From assembly GCA_031800475.1 (NCBI GenBank), contig DAPKRQ010000151.1, positions 1-17,179 on the forward strand: a DNA stretch of 17,179 nt. Direction: 5' to 3'. Each line of letters opens with the position of its first letter. Position 1 is the first letter of the stretch. The notes beneath the pieces were generated by a model, which had not been told where the DNA came from, did no database searches, and was given only the letters and a program-made list of their open reading frames with translations. Position numbers and translations under genes: made by a program. Below, one piece after another: positions 15,347 to 17,179 of this stretch. The stretch is from Kuafuiihalomonas phototrophica. GTDB taxonomy: Bacteria > Myxococcota > Kuafuiibacteriia > Kuafuiibacteriales > Kuafuiibacteriaceae.

Positions 15347-15375
15347 CTTCTAATGCCGCCTTTGGGTTTCGTCAA
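15347..15375 (-). promoter_or_regulatory. Putative promoter of the small basic protein gene
   Basis: Minus strand TTGACG (15375-15370), 17-bp spacer, TAGAAG (15352-15347). Transcription would start near 15340, about 17 nt before the GTG at 15323, leaving room for the GGAG ribosome site. This is the best -35 match among the minus-strand promoters in the window. Confidence 0.5.
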
Positions 15376-15463
15376 GCCCGCACGGCCCGGTCCCCCACCT
15401 CGCTTCATGCATCCGGCGAAGCGGTCGGGGGCGGACCGCCTCGCGTCCGGGTCCGCGTTCCTC

Positions 15464-15469
15464 TAGACT
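15464..15469 (+). promoter_or_regulatory. Possible -10 element of the kinase gene
   Basis: TAGACT lies 16 bases before the GTG at 15486. No good -35 is found 17-18 bp upstream (TCGCGT at 15441-15446), so this is weak and rests on similarity to the -10 of lon (TAGACC). Confidence 0.25.
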
Positions 15470-15485
15470 CCGCTCCGTCCGGACC

Positions 15486-17179
15486 GTGTCGGAACGACTT
15501 CCAGCAGAGCTCGGCGAGGATCTGGTCCTGCTCGAGCGCATCAGCGTCGGGGGGATGGCCGAGGTCTTCAAAGCCAAGTCGGTCGGCGTCCAGGGCTTCG
15601 AGCGCCTGGTGGCGGTCAAACGGATCCTCCCGCAGCTCGCCGAGGACGATGAGTTCGTCCAAATGTTCATCGACGAAGCCCGGATCGCCTCGACCCTGAC
15701 CCACCAGAACATCGTCCAGATTCTGGAGCTCGGCCAGGCTCAGGGCACCTACTTCATCTCCATGGAGTACGTGCCGGGGCTCGACCTTCGGCAAACTTTG
15801 GATCTGCTGAAGGCCTCGGGCCGGCGCCTTCCGCCCCACTTGGCCGGCTTCATCGCGTCGAAGCTGGCGGAGGCCCTGGCGTACGCCCACAAAAAAACCG
15901 ATGGGCTCGGCCGGGCGCTGGACATCGTGCACCGGGACGTGACGCCCCAGAACGTCCTGCTGTCCTGGGAAGGCGAGGTGAAGCTCTGCGACTTCGGCAT
16001 CGCCCGGGCCGCCTCGAAGGCCGCGAAAACGCAGGTGGGCGTCCTCAAGGGCAAATTCGCCTACATGTCGCCCGAGATGGTCGAGGGCGAAGCGATCGAC
16101 CAGCGCAGCGACCTGTTCGCTTTGGGCAACGTCCTGTACGAGATGCTCACCAACGAGCGCCTGTTCCTGGCGGACACGGACTACGCCACCATCGAAGCGG
16201 TCCGTGAGGCGCGGGTGCCCCCCGTGCGGGCCTTCGCGCCCGACGTGCCGCCGGACCTGGAGCAGGTGGTCGGAAGGCTTCTGCAGCGCGATCCGGAGGA
16301 CCGCTACGGGACCGCCGCCGAAGTGATCGAAGACCTGCTGCCCGACCTCATTCACCACGGGCGCCCGGTTCACGAAAAGCACCTTCGGGCGTGGCTCCGA
16401 CAGACTTTCGGCGACGATCCCGGGCTGGCCCGGGCCGACTCGGCCACGCCGGTGGTGGCGATCACCGATGTGGAGCCGGACGACCCCGTGGCCCCGTCGC
16501 CCCGGGCTTCGAGCGAGCCCTCGGGCACCGACCCGGCAGACAGCCGAACCGAACTGCGGCACTTGGACGAATTGACCCACGCGGCGCCTTTGATCGAACA
16601 ATCCGTGTCCCACTCTTTGGGGCCTCCCGCCGTTTGGGACCCGCCCTCCAGCCAGCTGGGGGGGGACGCGTCGGCCAGCGCCGTGGTGGTCCCGGCCTGG
16701 GATGACCCGGCGGAGGAACCCTCGGTCGAGACCTCGCTTTCGGGCATCGAGGCCCCGCCGTCGGGTCTGGATCTGCTGGGGCTGGGAGCGGTGCCCCGCC
16801 AGGCGGACGTGGAGCTCGACCCGGACGCAGACGACGAGAAGACCGAGTTCGACTTCGTGCCGCCGGGCGCTGAAAGCCCTTCGCCGGCAGGGGACGGGGA
16901 CCCGGACGGCGATCCGCCGGACCCGACGACCGGAAGTTTGTGGGCACCGACGCCCGACCTGGACCCCAAAGCCCCTTCGCACGCTCGGTCCGTCCAGGGA
17001 CCGATCACCGGCGCCGAGTCGTCGCAGGAGGACACGGCCGAGTTCGCCCTCGACGGCGAAGACCCCACGCCCCACCTGCCCCTGGCAGGCGGCCGGGGCA
17101 TCACCGGCTCGTACGACCCGATGCTCGAGCTCGACCCGCAAGGGGCTCAGATGGGCCACCCCGGTCGTGCTCCCACCCA
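15486..17179 (+). CDS. Ser/Thr protein kinase of the PknB/Hanks type (partial, C-terminus beyond window)
   Basis: From the GTG at 15486 the frame is open for 564 residues to the window edge. The kinase domain spans about 13-290. The P-loop is ISVGGMAEVF (19-28), with Ser in place of the usual first glycine. The ATP lysine is K45 in VAVKR and its partner is E64 in FIDEARIAS. The catalytic loop HRDVTPQN is at 149-156, DFG at 169-171, and the P+1 region YMSPE at 193-197. Catalytic residues are complete, so it should be active. After about residue 315 the protein is acidic, Pro/Ser/Asp-rich and probably disordered, with no TM helix or PASTA repeat seen before the edge. TEFDF and TAEFAL may be phosphorylatable short motifs (inference). 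Such kinases are abundant in Myxococcota. No cognate phosphatase or FHA gene is visible. Confidence 0.94.
   Translation, partial: MSERLPAELGEDLVLLERISVGGMAEVFKAKSVGVQGFERLVAVKRILPQLAEDDEFVQMFIDEARIASTLTHQNIVQILELGQAQGTYFISMEYVPGLDLRQTLDLLKASGRRLPPHLAGFIASKLAEALAYAHKKTDGLGRALDIVHRDVTPQNVLLSWEGEVKLCDFGIARAASKAAKTQVGVLKGKFAYMSPEMVEGEAIDQRSDLFALGNVLYEMLTNERLFLADTDYATIEAVREARVPPVRAFAPDVPPDLEQVVGRLLQRDPEDRYGTAAEVIEDLLPDLIHHGRPVHEKHLRAWLRQTFGDDPGLARADSATPVVAITDVEPDDPVAPSPRASSEPSGTDPADSRTELRHLDELTHAAPLIEQSVSHSLGPPAVWDPPSSQLGGDASASAVVVPAWDDPAEEPSVETSLSGIEAPPSGLDLLGLGAVPRQADVELDPDADDEKTEFDFVPPGAESPSPAGDGDPDGDPPDPTTGSLWAPTPDLDPKAPSHARSVQGPITGAESSQEDTAEFALDGEDPTPHLPLAGGRGITGSYDPMLELDPQGAQMGHPGRAPT

Noticed and set aside
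15405..17159. 584-residue minus-strand frame
   Set aside because: Antisense shadow of the protein kinase, whose catalytic motifs are clear on the plus strand.

Overview
This 17.2 kb window is high-GC bacterial DNA. It most likely comes from a Myxococcota or deltaproteobacterial-type genome. The reasons are a protein kinase with an HRDVTPQN catalytic loop (common in myxobacterial kinases), a cysteine-type CcmE as described from Desulfovibrio, strong GC bias that opens long antisense frames opposite real genes, and many GTG starts. The lineage is an inference; there is no rRNA or other marker to fix it.

Region 1 (1-6108, minus strand) is a compact cytochrome c maturation (System I) operon read right to left: ccmE, ccmF, a two-TM zinc-ribbon protein, a signal-peptide/one-TM protein, ccmA, ccmB, and ccmC running off the window edge. 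Most junctions overlap by a few bases or are separated by 0-3 bases. CcmE has Cys in place of the usual haem-binding His (CxxxY motif). No CcmG, CcmH or CcmD is visible. The two unknown membrane proteins inside the operon are candidates for lineage-specific Ccm components. A plausible promoter lies in the 109-bp gap to the divergent GTPase gene engB (6218-6808).

Region 2 (6185-9785) holds engB, a small basic hypothetical protein (minus), a leucine dehydrogenase gene (plus) with a promoter so close to its ATG that the mRNA should be leaderless or nearly so, and a convergent GH1 beta-glycosidase (minus). A 250-bp spacer with short direct repeats follows.

Region 3 (10034-12515) is a two-gene minus-strand unit. 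It encodes a 166-residue helical unknown and a 452-residue protein with three EF-hand-like calcium loops and an RTX-associated type of C-terminal module. Upstream lies about 590 bp without a convincing gene. That stretch contains a 13-bp GC-rich minisatellite that grades into a duplicated copy of the 3' end of lon.

Region 4 (12516-17179) has a complete LonA protease gene (minus), a 53-residue basic small protein (minus), and a divergent Ser/Thr protein kinase (plus) that runs off the right edge inside a long acidic, Pro-rich region.

Several genes here share one promoter style: a -35 near TTGAC/TTGGC, a 17-18 bp spacer, a TAG-type -10 and a very short leader. I saw no tRNA, rRNA, CRISPR, insertion sequence or transposase in the window. 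No completely new system is proven; the strongest leads are the variant Ccm operon and the calcium-loop gene pair.
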